Assembly: GCA_007922225.1 (NCBI GenBank)
Contig: ML679961.1
Coordinates: forward strand, 79,908,798 to 79,972,797
DNA: 64,000 nt
Source of the DNA: Emydura subglobosa
Taxonomy: Eukaryota; Chordata; Testudines; Chelidae
Reading direction: 5' to 3'
The notes under the pieces are model-generated. The model was not told where the DNA came from and searched no databases. It saw only the letters and a program-made list of their open reading frames with translations. This document shows, piece after piece, positions 35,780 to 46,740 of this stretch. Each line of letters begins with the position of its first letter. Within the stretch, counting starts at the first letter, position 1. Both the position numbers and the translations under genes were made by a program.

Positions 35780-36090
35780 CATTTACGGTTGCTCCAGTCT
35801 ACAGACTACTGGGGCCATTGTCCATAGCTACCGTCTTATGCTTTTTGGACATGTCACTAGAATGTTCTGGTGAAAACCATTCTCCGGGTGTCTTGTAACA
35901 TCCAGGATAAAATGCCACCAATCAAGGAATGGAGGAGGACCAGAAACAGACCCCCTATTTCATGAGTGCATCAAGTCTGCTACAATGTTGTACTTTTGGC
36001 TCATCAAGCCCTTGCGACTGCACAGGAACAGACCAAATAGCAGATGATCGCTACAGCTGACTGGCTAAGCATTGAAGAAGAAGAAGACTT
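35780..36090 (+). mobile_element. LINE 3' end with (GAA)n tail
   Basis: Sense text contains TATGCTTTTTGGACATGTCAC (a decayed version of the G-H conserved C-terminal region of LINE RT proteins), and the copy ends in GAAGAAGAAGAAG near 36073. It resembles the 3' terminus of the LINE at 50685-52560, which also ends in (GAA)n. Confidence 0.6.
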
Positions 36091-36419
36091 AAGCACATGC
36101 TTGACTTTAAGCATATGCATAAGTCTATCCCTATGTAGCAAGATGAATACTTAATACCCTTCTCATGGCATAATCCTTTCTCATTTGTGTAGTCTCACTG
36201 AAATCAATAGGACTACTTGCATAAGTGAAAGTTACTCATATAACTAAAATTTTAGGGCCAAATGCTGCATTGACATATACTCCATGAATCTCCATTGACT
36301 AGAGTTAGTATTCACAAGGTATGTTTCAGTACAGAATTTGATCCATTGTGTTACAATTCAGTCCAGTAACCCTTACTCATGCAAGTAGTACTGTGACTTT
36401 AGTGTGATGAAATATAGGA

Positions 36420-36535
36420 ATAAGTACCAGGGCCCAGATCCTCAAAGTTATTTAGGATTCTAACTTCCATTGAACTCAATTGAGGATATGGGTATTTATG
36501 CCTGAACTAGAGTTTGAGGGATTGGGTCTTCTTAT
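36420..36535. repeat. Palindromic dispersed repeat fragment
   Basis: GGCCCAGATCCTCAAAGTTATTTAGG near the left and TTTGAGGGATTGGGTC near the right form diverged inverted halves. Same family as the core of the palindrome at 41900-42190. Confidence 0.55.
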
Positions 36536-36612
36536 TCTACACTGAAAAGCATATCAAAATCCAGTTGCCTCCTACACAAAAAGTCCTAGGATTTCTCTGT
36601 ACGCTAGAGAGT

Positions 36613-36811
36613 TGAAGGATTTGTCTGTACACTAGAGGATTTTTTAAAACTCAGGTTAATTGATTGCCAGTTAACTTGAGTTAGCTATCTTGTTTGTACA
36701 AGTTAGTCTGGACACCCCACAAATGTTGGTGGGAAAATCCAGTCTACCATGTACAGATGTGTGAGCTAACTGGCAGTCGAGTAACCCAATTTTTAAAACT
36801 CTATGCCCTTT
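36613..36811. mobile_element. MITE with long inverted repeats
   Basis: The left arm holds GATTTTTTAAAACTCAGGTTA and GATTGCCAGTTAACTTGAG. The right arm holds GTGAGCTAACTGGCAGTCGAG and CAATTTTTAAAACTCTATG. The reverse complement of one matches the other over about 45 bp with several changes. The end TTGTCTGTACACTAG suggests the Tourist/Harbinger class. Confidence 0.7.
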
Positions 36812-36834
36812 GAGGGAGGAACTGCCATTTACTA

Positions 36835-36912
36835 AATGTTTGTACAGCACCAGGATCCAGGTGAGGCCCCTAGACTACTGCAATTTAAATGTAAAATAAT
36901 AAAATATTGTAT
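36835..36912 (+). repeat. 3'-tail repeat of SINE/LINE type
   Basis: ATGTTTGTACAGCACCAGG, CCCCTAGACTACTGCAATTT, then an AATAATAAAA end. Same tail family as 19125. Confidence 0.6.
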
Positions 36913-39900
36913 TGTTATAACTGTACGAAAATCACGTGACAAAAGTATGGTCTGTAATAAATCAATTAAACATTAATTAAGTAATAGAACTTAACATGAA
37001 TGCAGTTTCTCAGTAAACATTTATTATCTGAAAATGAAAAATTAAAATACTTTGCATTAATTAATATACTGTAGAACTTACATTTTTTGCTCTTAACTAA
37101 CATTTTGTTATATTTTCTTAAATCAGGAAAAATGAATTTAGAGTGATTATTCCTAGCAAAAGGCAAATGTCATTGCTCCCCAGTGGAAGTTGACTAGGGC
37201 ATGATCATAGTTTAGTGCAAACGTCTATTTTATCTAATTAGAGTATTTATACCAGGTTTATCACTGGTATCTGTGTGTCTAACACAATGAGCTTCTCTTG
37301 TGCTAAAACAAAGCACTGAAATAAACACTTGTGCAGTATTAGCTTAAAATTAGTGTTGGTGACAGTATTCAATAAATTACTTTTAGTGTTTGTTAGTTTA
37401 AAAAAAACTAACATTAGTAAATCAATAATTTTGGTAATACAGCAATGATGCCACAATATAAAATACATACTCTTCTGTGGTGATGTTAACTGAAGTGGAA
37501 GGTAAAATTAAAAGTGGCTAATGAAAAATGGTCTATGCAATACTGAATAGTATAATGGTATCACAAGGACGACCTCGTAAAATGAAGAGGAGCAGAAAGA
37601 TGAGTGAAACTGTGAGGGGGTTTAGTGCCCCCCCCCCTCCCCAGACTTTAAGAAGTGAACAGCCACACTGCTTCTTTGGAATTTGATCCTGGTCAGTATC
37701 GCACAAATCTTAGGGCAGAAAGGTCGTTAACATTCCGTTAGGACCTTTTGAACTCTGTCCACTCTACAAAAACATCCCTTGAAAAGAACCGATTGACTGG
37801 CCTGTCAGAACTAGGGCAGTACTAAATTAAATCTCTAATAAAGTCTTGTTTGGCTAGGAATCTTGCCAGTAATATTAATTCCAGTTGCTGTTGGATTAAT
37901 AGTAGGTGCTATTTCCAAACACACACACTTTCGTGTATATATATGTATGAATTCATATATATGGTCTATGTGTATATATATGTGTGTGTCCTTTTTTGAA
38001 TCCTCAAAAAATAGGTGTTTTCCCATTATCGCGGGGGACTTTAGTGGTATAATTTAATTACAAACAAAAATGGACACATTGTGAAGGCAGACAAAACACT
38101 GAAACATTTTTCTTTCCTTTTTCCATCATTCTCTCATTAATTGCTTGGATCTGTGAAGGAAAGGCCTCCAAGCCCTGGCTTTGCACAAAACTCATCCAAG
38201 AGTGAAGAGGGCAAGCTGAACACTTAGCCTCTCCAGCTGCCTTTAAGTGAATGGCTTTCTGAAGGGTATGAATGCTCTCTGTCTCTCCCCATACAATGTA
38301 GGTGTTACTGCTCTGAGGGAAAAAAACAAAACAATAATCACTTGAAGGGGGGAAGAGCACTGTCTTGGGGAGGGGAAAGAAGCATTCTCAGTCATAAAAT
38401 CATGCCTCCTTCATATCAGTAAGAGGGACTGGGCACAAAAGGTGACTTAGAATGGTACTTTCAGGGGGTTGGGGGCACTTGGAAAGTGACGTGCTGTTCT
38501 AAATGAGATTGTGAGAGAAGCTGCATTTTGCAGTGAAATAGCCATCAAAAAGACCGAGCAGCACTTCTAAAGATTCATGTAGTGGATGTGTATGTTTTAA
38601 TGCCAAATCCCTCCCTCTAATTGCCTGCCCCTACCTACTTCATTAGCATCTTTACAGATGCCTGTGCACCTAACTACTGAGATCACAGGATTTACCATTT
38701 GTCTGTATAGTACAGAATACCCCATGCTAAGTTTAAGTAAGTTCCTTTGCTAAGTACAGGAAATGCTGGGGTAAAGTTACCTACAAGCAAAGGCAACAGT
38801 GCAACAATTTTAATAGCACTCATCTGCCTATCTATGTCTGATAAATATCTGCTCTTTGATCTGTGTACAGCATTGGCAGGGATATGGATAATGAATGCTT
38901 TCTATCTGTAACTTCTAGCATTACTCCATCTAAGCATTTCTAATGCACCCATCATTTTAGTATTTAATGGACACCTCCAGACAGAGTTGGCAGAAGCAGA
39001 GAACGAAAAGGGAAAGTTGGCTGAGATCAGATGCCTGTGTTTTTAACTCTGATCTTGTTCAATTTGTATTTAGACCCTCCAAAGTCCTTTCACATTAGTT
39101 ACTTTTGGTCTGAGCAGACCTTTACTCTTATTTCAGCACAAAGGGTTTAGGTGCCGTCCTTTCTATGGCAAAAAAGCCCTTGCTGGGTCAGAGCAAAATC
39201 TCTGCTTTTTCAGGAGCATAGCAACACAAAAGATTTAAGGGGGAAATTGTTAAAAGGGAAGCCCTTTTCTCTTTGGGCTGAATGCAGTGGGGAGATTAAA
39301 ACTTTCATTTGAGATTTTGCTGTATTCATAGTAGCGAGGCCATGAATAGGTCTAAGTCAGAGCCCACGGTGGTGGTGGTGTGCCCTTTTATTCTCTGGCA
39401 CATCTTCAGACACAGGTTGTTTTGCACTTGAAAGAGGGGGAATGTGGGATTTTGACAGCTGATATTGGCCTCTGAGCTCTTGATGGGGATTTTCTAATTA
39501 ACCCCAAGGGCTCATCAGGTGGTCAAAATGGAATGATTTCTGTCAGAGAGGGCAAAAAGTTGAATTTGTCTATTCCATTTCAATGAAATGCACCAGGGAA
39601 GATATTTTACATCACCTACATAATAAAACCAATTTTGTCTCTGAAAACGGGAGTTTGGGAAGAACCCATACAAATGTGAGATTTCAAGGACACGGTTTCC
39701 ACAGTTTGGAAAAGTTCTTAGCATTTATATACAAATAATGCTAATATAGTTAAACATTTGCAAAGCACCTTTGATCCTAAAGCACTTTTCTCAAATATAT
39801 ACATATAACAACGCTGAAATGTAGCTGACTCTAGGATGGAGCACACCCACATCATGCTCCACAATCATGGGGAAACTGTAACCAAAGATACTAGGGAAAA

Positions 39901-40036
39901 CCACTACTATTACCAAAAGTCCTATGGGATCTTTATTGCACACACACAACAGATGGGACTTCAGATTTTAAGGCAAAAAGTAATATTGCAAAAGCCTCAA
40001 ATCTGCTGGTCAGCTAGAGTCGTGTGAAAAGATCTG
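36913..40036. other. Intergenic sequence, no gene seen
   Basis: AT-rich in 36900-37550, with a C-run near 37630 and an imperfect alternating TATA/TGTG stretch at 37920-37990. A weak CORE-SINE fragment lies at 39740-39830. No ORF has recognisable content. Confidence 0.55.
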
Positions 40037-40040
40037 TATA

Positions 40041-40147
40041 TTGCACAAGATTGGAAAAACCCACCTATTTGTCAGCTTCACAAACAAAGGCAAAAAATAA
40101 AGAATATTTAAAACTGACAAAAAGTGGGTTTTGCCAATCTTGTGCAA
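40041..40147. mobile_element. Near-perfect hairpin MITE flanked by TA (mariner-like)
   Basis: The left arm 40041-40075 begins TTGCACAAGATTGG and the right arm 40114-40147 ends CCAATCTTGTGCAA. The arms pair over about 35 bp with roughly two differences, around a 38-nt A-rich loop. TA lies directly outside each end, as for Tc1/mariner insertions. The size (107 bp) and build recall MADE1-type elements, some of which gave rise to microRNA hairpins in primates. Family assignment is an inference. Confidence 0.7.
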
Positions 40148-40675
40148 TACAGAAATAGATCATGTGCTTGTTTTGTTTTTGTAAGTAAGTGTAAATTTTG
40201 GGACACATAAGCAAATGAAGTTCAAAGGTAAGTGAAGTTACTTGTATCATGTTGTCTCCATTTGAATGACACCCATGTGATTACTGATTGACACATTAAA
40301 AAGACACAGGAAACTGTGATGCATGTGAGTTTCGGAAAGCTATAGAAAGACATTATTATAATGTTTTATTATGGTACCACCTAGAGAAGGCTGTGATCAG
40401 AGCCCCTTTATTCTAGACACAGGAAATACATATAGTAAGACAGTCCCTGCCCCCGAGAGCTTACAGTCTAACAAGACAAGACAGACAAAGGGAATGAAGT
40501 AGAACAGAGTGACTTGTCCAAGATCTCAATAATCTGCTTTTTTCTATTTGGAGATTTGGAACCTGCAGGTGGGAAATTTTGGGCTGTGAAGAAAAGGGGG
40601 GAAAGGAGGAGGGACACTGGAGAGAGAGGGAGACAAGAATCATAGTGAACCAATTAAAGTTGGAGACAATTAATT

Positions 40676-40687
40676 GGGGGGGGGGGG
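40676..40687. repeat. G homopolymer
   Basis: About 12 consecutive G, just left of a Tourist-like MITE. Confidence 0.9.
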
Positions 40688-40709
40688 AAGGAACTCTAAC
40701 ACAGATTAA

Positions 40710-40984
40710 GGGTATACCTGCACTATGGAGACTATATTGGCACAGCTAACTCGTGATAGCTATGGTGGCATATCACTTCAGTGTGAAAGCAGCTTATCAT
40801 GACACAAGGTATTTTCCCATTAATATAGGAATACCATCTCCCCGAGTGTCAGTAGCTACATTGACAGAAGCATTCTTCCATTGACATAACTGCGTTTATA
40901 CTGGGGATTAGATCAGCATACCGGTGGCGCTCAGAGATGTGTTTTTTTTCACTGCTGATACAACTTTTAAGTGTAGACCAGGAC
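40710..40984. mobile_element. Tourist-like (Harbinger) MITE, 275 bp
   Basis: The left end GGGTATACCTGCACTATG and right end TTAAGTGTAGACCAGGAC are diverged inverted repeats. TAA flanks both sides (40707-40709 and 40985-40987), matching the 3-bp target duplication of PIF/Harbinger elements. No ORF. Confidence 0.75.
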
Positions 40985-41784
40985 TAACCCTCACCCATTC
41001 CTTCCATTACTTCTACACAGACACACATTTCCCTTGTAACACACACAGAGCCCAGGACAAGAAATGATACTAGTATCTCCTGTTGCTAATAGACCTAATC
41101 ATGGCTAAGGTCACTTCAGAGATCCATCTGCTTTGTCTATTGCTTCTTCTAACTAAAGATTAACCTCAACCAAATCTCCAGCTCATACAACCCTGACATT
41201 TGTAAGGTTCAAAATGTGGATCTGAAAGTTGCAACTGGTGGCTGTTCTGATCCAACCTTTGTGCTGCATAAGGCTATGGGGATGAGTGGGGTAACGGCAA
41301 AGGGAGTAAGAGAAAAGTAGTAGCCACAGTTGCAGTGTGAAAATGTGACTCTATTTATATTGCTAGTTCATTTGCTATTCAATCCATAAGTCAGGGGAAA
41401 AGGCTGGATCAGAATAGAAATAGAAAAATCTGTACAGCAGACCGACTAAATAAAGACTTGGAACAAACCTGTGCAAAATTTTCATAGCAAAATCTTAAAC
41501 CAGCAAAACTTGTCTTCATTTGCATTAGGCTACAAGGTTCTTGGACCAGGTTCCAAAAAATACAGTGAAATTGGGTTGAATTTTGAGTGACCATGGGCCA
41601 AAACCAGGCAAATTTAAGTGGGTTCAACTGAGTTTTACTCAACGTCCGTAGAAAAGTATGTTTGTGGTATGTGAGAATTTCCACAAAACAACAAAAACCT
41701 TGCACCAACCATTGTAAACTAAAACTGTCCAATTTCACACAGCTCCAGTGGATCAAAAGTATTTTAGAGGTGATGAGGGGAGGG

Positions 41785-41890
41785 AGGGTGGTCTTGTGGT
41801 CTAAGCTCAGGATCAGGCACTCGAGAGATCTGAATTTAATTCCTAGCTCTTCCCAGGCTTTTACTGTGATACTGATGTAGTCACTTTTCG
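41785..41890 (+). mobile_element. CORE/MIR-type SINE remnant
   Basis: TGGTCTTGTGGTCTAAGCTC (A-box side), then GAGATCTGAATTTAATTCCTAG (B-box side) and CAGGCTTTTACTGTGATAC. Sense orientation, truncated on the right by the palindromic element. Confidence 0.7.
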
Positions 41891-41899
41891 GTTCAGATC

Positions 41900-42190
41900 C
41901 CCAAAGAAATTTAGGCCTTTCACTCCCAATGTTTTTTAGGGGTCTAACTCAGTTGGGGTACACAAATCACAAACCACAGAAAATTAATGAACTCATCTCA
42001 AACTGTTGGTCTAAAGTCCAGATCCTCAAAGTAATTAGGCACCTAATTATCAATGCCTAAATACCTTTGAGGATCTTGGCCTTTTCAGATGCATACATTA
42101 CTTTTCTGTGATTTGTGTGTGTCAGTTGACTTAAGCACCTAAAAACCAGTGGGAATGTGGGCCTGGTTTTCAGAGGTGCTGAGAACTCAC
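41900..42190. repeat. Large imperfect palindrome (foldback element), arms ~140 bp
   Basis: Centre near 42045. Inner arms are CCAGATCCTCAAAGTAATTAGG and CCTAAATACCTTTGAGGATC. Middle arms are TACACAAATCACAAACCACAG with AAAATTAATG on the left and CATTACTTTTCTGTGATTTGTG on the right. Outer arms are CACTCCCAATGTTTTTTAGGGG on the left and CTTAAGCACCTAAAAACCAG with TGGGAATG on the right. All three pairs are in the right order to form one long hairpin. No ORF and no clear target duplication seen. Confidence 0.65.
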
Positions 42191-42593
42191 AGCACCTGTT
42201 AAAATCAAGTGGATTTGAGCATGCTTAGTGCCTCATTGGATAAAGTCCAAACTGCAGTGACAGCTTTTTATTCAATACAGCTTCTCCCTGAGTGTATTTT
42301 TTTGCTTATATCTGCTCTAGCCACAAAAATAAGTGTTACTGTTTCTTGTCTGTGTCAGCTCTGCAGAGTCAACATAGCTAAGAGAGAGAGTGAGCTGATG
42401 ATTCCGTTCCGCTATCTTGTGTATCAACAGAATTGTTATCCATATTCCATTCATTTGCATCTGTGCAAACCCACTGAAGGAAACTGATTTGCACAGGTTT
42501 CACTGACGGCATAATCTGAAGCCAATGAGGCTGCACAGGTGTCACTGAGGGCAAAATTTGACCTGCAAAACCACTTCTGTTGATACATGAGAT

Positions 42594-42889
42594 CAGCGGT
42601 TCTCAACCTTTTTTTCCCCGAGTACCACTCGGGGGAAAAAAGGGGGAGGGACTTTTGGCGGCGGCGGGGTTTCACGGTGGCGACGGGGAGGGTGGGGGTC
42701 TTTCGGCGGCGGCGGGTTACATGGGGGGAACAATGCCCTCTGCCGAAACCCTTCCGCTCTTTGCCCCTTTTCAGCGGCATGGTTTCCCGGGGGCAGGTGG
42801 GTGGGCACTTCTGGCGGCAGATTCGGTGGCGCGGTACAGCTCGCATACCACCCACCCTTCTGCGAAGTACCACCGGTTGAGAACCGCTG
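42594..42889. mobile_element. hAT-type MITE, 296 bp, GC-rich interior
   Basis: Perfect inverted ends CAGCGGTTCTCAACC and GGTTGAGAACCGCTG, with exact 8-bp duplications CATGAGAT at 42586-42593 and 42890-42897. The interior is GC-rich with GGCGGCGGCGGG-type runs and extra inverted pairs (GAGTACCACTCGGGG on the left, GAAGTACCACCGG on the right). ORFs on both strands are compositional. It looks young because ends and duplications are intact. Confidence 0.95.
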
Positions 42890-43199
42890 CATGAGATGAA
42901 AAGGACCTATTTTGGCTGTCAAGGCCCAAGATCATTTTGTGGGGCTGGGTCGGGCTATAAGTTAGAAGGCATATGAGACATGAAGTCATTGAAATGATAA
43001 AAATGGAATCCCAAAATACTATTTATGTGGAGCTCCCTTTCAAAGTTAAATTTCTCTAATTAATTATGATGGCAGATTAGGAAACTTCCACATACAAATC
43101 CAGGAGTGGGAGTGATTTCGTGATGTTTGCATATTGCTCCCTTAAATAGTATTTAATGAGCCCGATGATCCAAAGAATCAGGCTTGAATTGGGTAATGT

Positions 43200-44590
43200 C
43201 ATAGATTCACAGATTCCATGCTCAGAGGGCACCATTGTAATCACCTAGTCTGACCTCTTGTAAAAAACAGGTAATAGATCTTCCCCCAAAATAATTCCTA
43301 CAGCATATCTTTGAGAAAAACATCCAGTCTTGATTTAAAAATTGCTAGTGATGAAGAATCCATCACAACTCCCAGTAAACTGTTCCGGTGGTCAATTGCC
43401 CTCACTGTTAAAAAGCTTATGCTTTATTTCCAGTCTGAATTTGTCTCACTTCAACTTCCAGTCAGTCACTGGATCATTTTATAACTTTGTCTGTTAGACT
43501 GAAGAGCCCTTTATCAAATATTTGTTCCCCATCTAGGTACTTATAAACTGTGATCAAGTCACCCCTTAACCTTCTCTTTGGTGACTGACCTCCTTGAGTC
43601 TATTAGCATAAAACGTGTTGTCTAATTCTTTCATAATACTTGTGGCTCTTTTCTAAACCCTTTCCAATTCATCAACATCCTTCTTGAATTGTGGGCACCA
43701 GAACTGGACACAGTATTTCAGCCGTGGTTGCACCAATGCCAAATACAGAAGTAAAACATCTTCTCTACTTCTACTCACGATTCCTGTATCCAAGTAGCAC
43801 TTTAGGCCACAATGTCACACTTGGAGCTCATGTGCAAGTGATTATCCACCACAACCCCCAAATCTTTTCCAGAGTCACTGCTTCCCAGGATAGAGTCTCC
43901 CATCCCGTAAGACAATGTCTTATATACTTTGTTCCTAGATGTACACATTTACATTTAGCCATGTTAAAACACGTATTGTTTGCTTGCTCCGACCTTACCG
44001 AGCAATCCAGACCACTCTGTGACAGTGACCTGGCCTCTTCCTTATTTATCATTCCCCCAAATTTTTGTGTCATCTGCAAACTTTTGTCAATGATGATTTT
44101 ATGTTTTCTTCCAGATCATTAATAACAATGTTAAATAGCGTAGGGCGAGAACCTGTCCTTGTGGGATCCCACTAGAAACATACCTGTTCAGTGATGATTT
44201 CCCATTTAAAATTACATATTGAGATCTATCAGTTAGCCAGTTTTTAAGCCACTTACTGTGAGCTATGTTAATTTTGTATCAGTCTGGTTTTTTAATCAAA
44301 ATGTCAGGCAGTACCAAGTTAAAGGCTTTATAGAAATTTAAGTATACTACATCAACACTATTACCTTTAACAACACTTGTACTTTCATCCAAAAACAATA
44401 TCAAATTAGTTTGGCAGGATCTATTTTCCATAAACCCATGTAGATTGGCATTCTTTATATTACCCTCCTTTAATTATTGTTAATCGAGTCCTGTATCAGC
44501 TGCTCCATTATCTTGCCCGGGATTGATGTCAGACTGATGGGCCTATAATTATCTGGGTCATCCCATTTACTGCTTATAAATATTGACACA
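43200..44590 (-). mobile_element. CR1 LINE, copy C
   Basis: The 3' end is at left: plus-strand GATTCACAGATTCCATGCTC, ACCTAGTCTGACCTCTTG and CATCCAGTCTTGATTTAAA are reverse-complemented CR1 3' sequence of a different subfamily from copies A and E. A minus-strand ORF fragment at 44079-43828 (with AKCKCVHLGTKYIRHCL) is an RT C-terminal remnant. Further upstream RT sequence continues to about 44590. Confidence 0.88.
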
Positions 44591-45526
44591 GCACTGTCAG
44601 GATTGGCATGAACTGTTTATCTCGTCTCAAATAAATTGATAGGAATCAGACATTGCCCATCTTTAGCACTGTGAAATTACTAGCATTATATTTCACCAAA
44701 CACCTACTGCAAGCAGGACTGATTTCTTCAGTTCTGGTTAGGGTTGCAGTATGCACAGACAAGTCATATTCATCTTGCTGTTTCAGCTGTTGTTGTGAGA
44801 AATTGTCTTTCTCAAAGTTCAGCTAAAATACTGTAGGGTAGCTAAGAAAGACTACTGTATTTTGGGGCTTGTTTGTACCATATTTTAAACCAGTTTCTGA
44901 GGGCACCTTTAATTCAAAATCAAAGAAAGCTGCGCAAAGAACACTGCAGTTATGGATGACTTTGGTCAGTGAAAGCTCTTGTCATCCCTCCCCTTTTCCA
45001 CTAGAGTCCACTCAATGAAACAAAATCCTGTTGTCAATGTCTGTCAATAAAACCTATTTAAGAGCTGGGCTACATGTTTTATTGACTACTCTAGTGCTTC
45101 CTTGATAAAATCTTTCAGTTTATGATACAGAACTTCATATGTTTTGGCTCTAGTGGAGAAACAATTCTGGGATAACGATGATATACAGTCTTGAAGATCT
45201 ACACCTTCTCACGCCCCACTAAACATTTTCTTCCCATAATAAAGAAAAGCAGAAAACCTGCTTCTCTTACTTTGGCTATATGACTAGTTACGGTAGAACT
45301 ATAGTCTTGGACCAGCAACATCTCAGTCTGGGGTTGCTTTCTTGCTTCTGTTGACCCATATATCTGGAACCTTAGCCCCAGGATTACTTCCCTTTAAACA
45401 AAGCCTTAAAATACATATTTTCTTTCTAACCCCTGACTGACAGTCTCTGTGGCATTTTTGGATAATCCACTGTACCAGGGATGCTATAAAAATATATTGA
45501 ACTGTTTGAAAATCAAATCCTGAAAG
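44591..45526. other. Intergenic sequence, no gene seen
   Basis: No ORF or repeat is recognised with confidence, apart from a possible diverged 3'-tail repeat at 45435-45500. Confidence 0.5.
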
Positions 45527-45585
45527 CCTTAAGCCTTGTGTACACTAGAAAAGTTTGTTGACGGTTGTTACATCAGCGATCAAAA

Positions 45586-45605
45586 AGCGCTGTAATTACA
45601 GCGCT
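45586..45605. repeat. Perfect 20-bp palindrome near the Harbinger left end
   Basis: AGCGCTGTAATTACAGCGCT equals its own reverse complement and is followed by AGCGC again. Subterminal palindromes can be transposase or partner-protein binding sites. Confidence 0.85.
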
Positions 45606-45670
45606 AGCGCCCATCCACACAGCAGTCATGCTGCCAAAGCGCGTCCACACTTGGTGCTGTAGTATGGACA

Positions 45671-46672
45671 GTGAGAGAAGTACACTATGGGCAGCTATCC
45701 CACTGTGTAACTTGCCACGGTATGCAGGTCTGGGATGACGAGCAGTGGCTGCAGAACTTTCAAATGCACAAAGTCACCTTTATGGAACTCTTTGCGGAGC
45801 TCACCCCTGCCCTGCGGCGCATGGACACCAGATGGAGAGCTGCACTCTCGATGGAGAAGCATGTGGCAATTGCCATGTGGAAGCTGGCAAGTCCAGAATG
45901 CTACCGATCGGTCACTAATAAGTTTGGAATCGGGAAGTCCACTGTTGGAGCTGTGTTATCACAAGTGTGCAGGGCCATTAATTGCATTCTGCTGTGAAGG
46001 ACTGTGACTCTGGGCAATGTGTGTGAAATAGTGGATGGATTCACAGCGATGGGATTCCCTAACTGTGGTGGGACAATAGATGGCACATATATCCCAATTT
46101 TGGCCCTGAACCATCTTGCGATGGAGTGCATCAATAGAAAGGAGTACTTCTCTATGGTACTGCAGGCGCTTGTGGATCACTGGGGACGTTTCACTGACAT
46201 CAACGTGGGTGGGTCAGGAAAGGTGCATGATGCTTGTGTCTTCAGCAACACTGGCCTGTACAGGAAGCTACAAGAAGGGACTTTCTTTCCAGACCAAAAG
46301 ATTCCAGTAAGGTCTGTTGAGATGCCCATAGTGATCCTGGGAGACCCAGCCTACCCAGTAATGCCATGGCTTATGAAACCTTACACAGGCAACCTGGATA
46401 GCATCAAAGAGTGCTTCAATAACAGGCTGAGCAGGTGCTGAATGACTGTTGAATGTGTGTTTGGCAGGTTCAAGGTGTGCTGGCGGTGCCTTTATGACAG
46501 GCTGGATCTAAATGAGGACAATAATCCTGTGATCATAGCTGTCTGCTGTGTGCTTCATAATTTATGTGAAGCTAAGGGAGAAAAGTTTGCCCCTGGGTGG
46601 ACCACAGAGGCACGTCGCCTTGCATCTGCATATGAGCAAGCAGATGCCAGGGATTTTAGAGGGGTGCAATAG
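45671..46672 (+). pseudogene. Harbinger transposase (HARBI1-like), two in-frame TGA stops
   Basis: One continuous plus-strand frame is broken only by TGA at 45995-45997 and 46439-46441; no frameshift is needed. Seen in order: an N-terminal helical part with TPALRRMDTRWRAAL; a segment with KFGIGKSTVGAVLSQVC (helix-turn-helix-like); then DDE nuclease motifs, with Asp in GGTIDGTYIPI (codon about 46079), Asp in VILGDPAYPVMPWLMKPY and Glu in VECVFGRFK; then CCVLHNLCEAKGE near the end. All three acidic residues remain. Harbinger transposases cut at 3-bp targets and need a Myb-like partner, which is not seen here. Both stops are compatible with CGA-to-TGA decay at arginine codons, which is an inference. 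Confidence 0.92.
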
Positions 46673-46740
46673 GAAGCCATATGGATAAGGGAGGCATTGA
46701 GGGCCCACTTTGAGAATGAGATCCCATAAAGTGTTTTTTT

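Larger units (their letters stand above)
45527..46740 (+). mobile_element. PIF/Harbinger DNA transposon relic
   Basis: The left end AGCCTTGTGTACACTAGAAAAG resembles Harbinger termini in reptile genomes and follows a TTA. A perfect 20-bp palindrome lies at 45586-45605, and a transposase pseudogene follows. I cannot find a matching right terminus, so the right part is probably lost or diverged and the right boundary is a minimum. Confidence 0.8.

Noticed and set aside
37920..37990. Imperfect palindrome of TATATG/CATATA
   Set aside because: Alternating purine-pyrimidine low-complexity sequence explains the symmetry.
42451..42922. Overlapping ORFs of 97-140 codons on both strands
   Set aside because: They lie within the GC-rich hAT MITE, which is non-coding by its structure.
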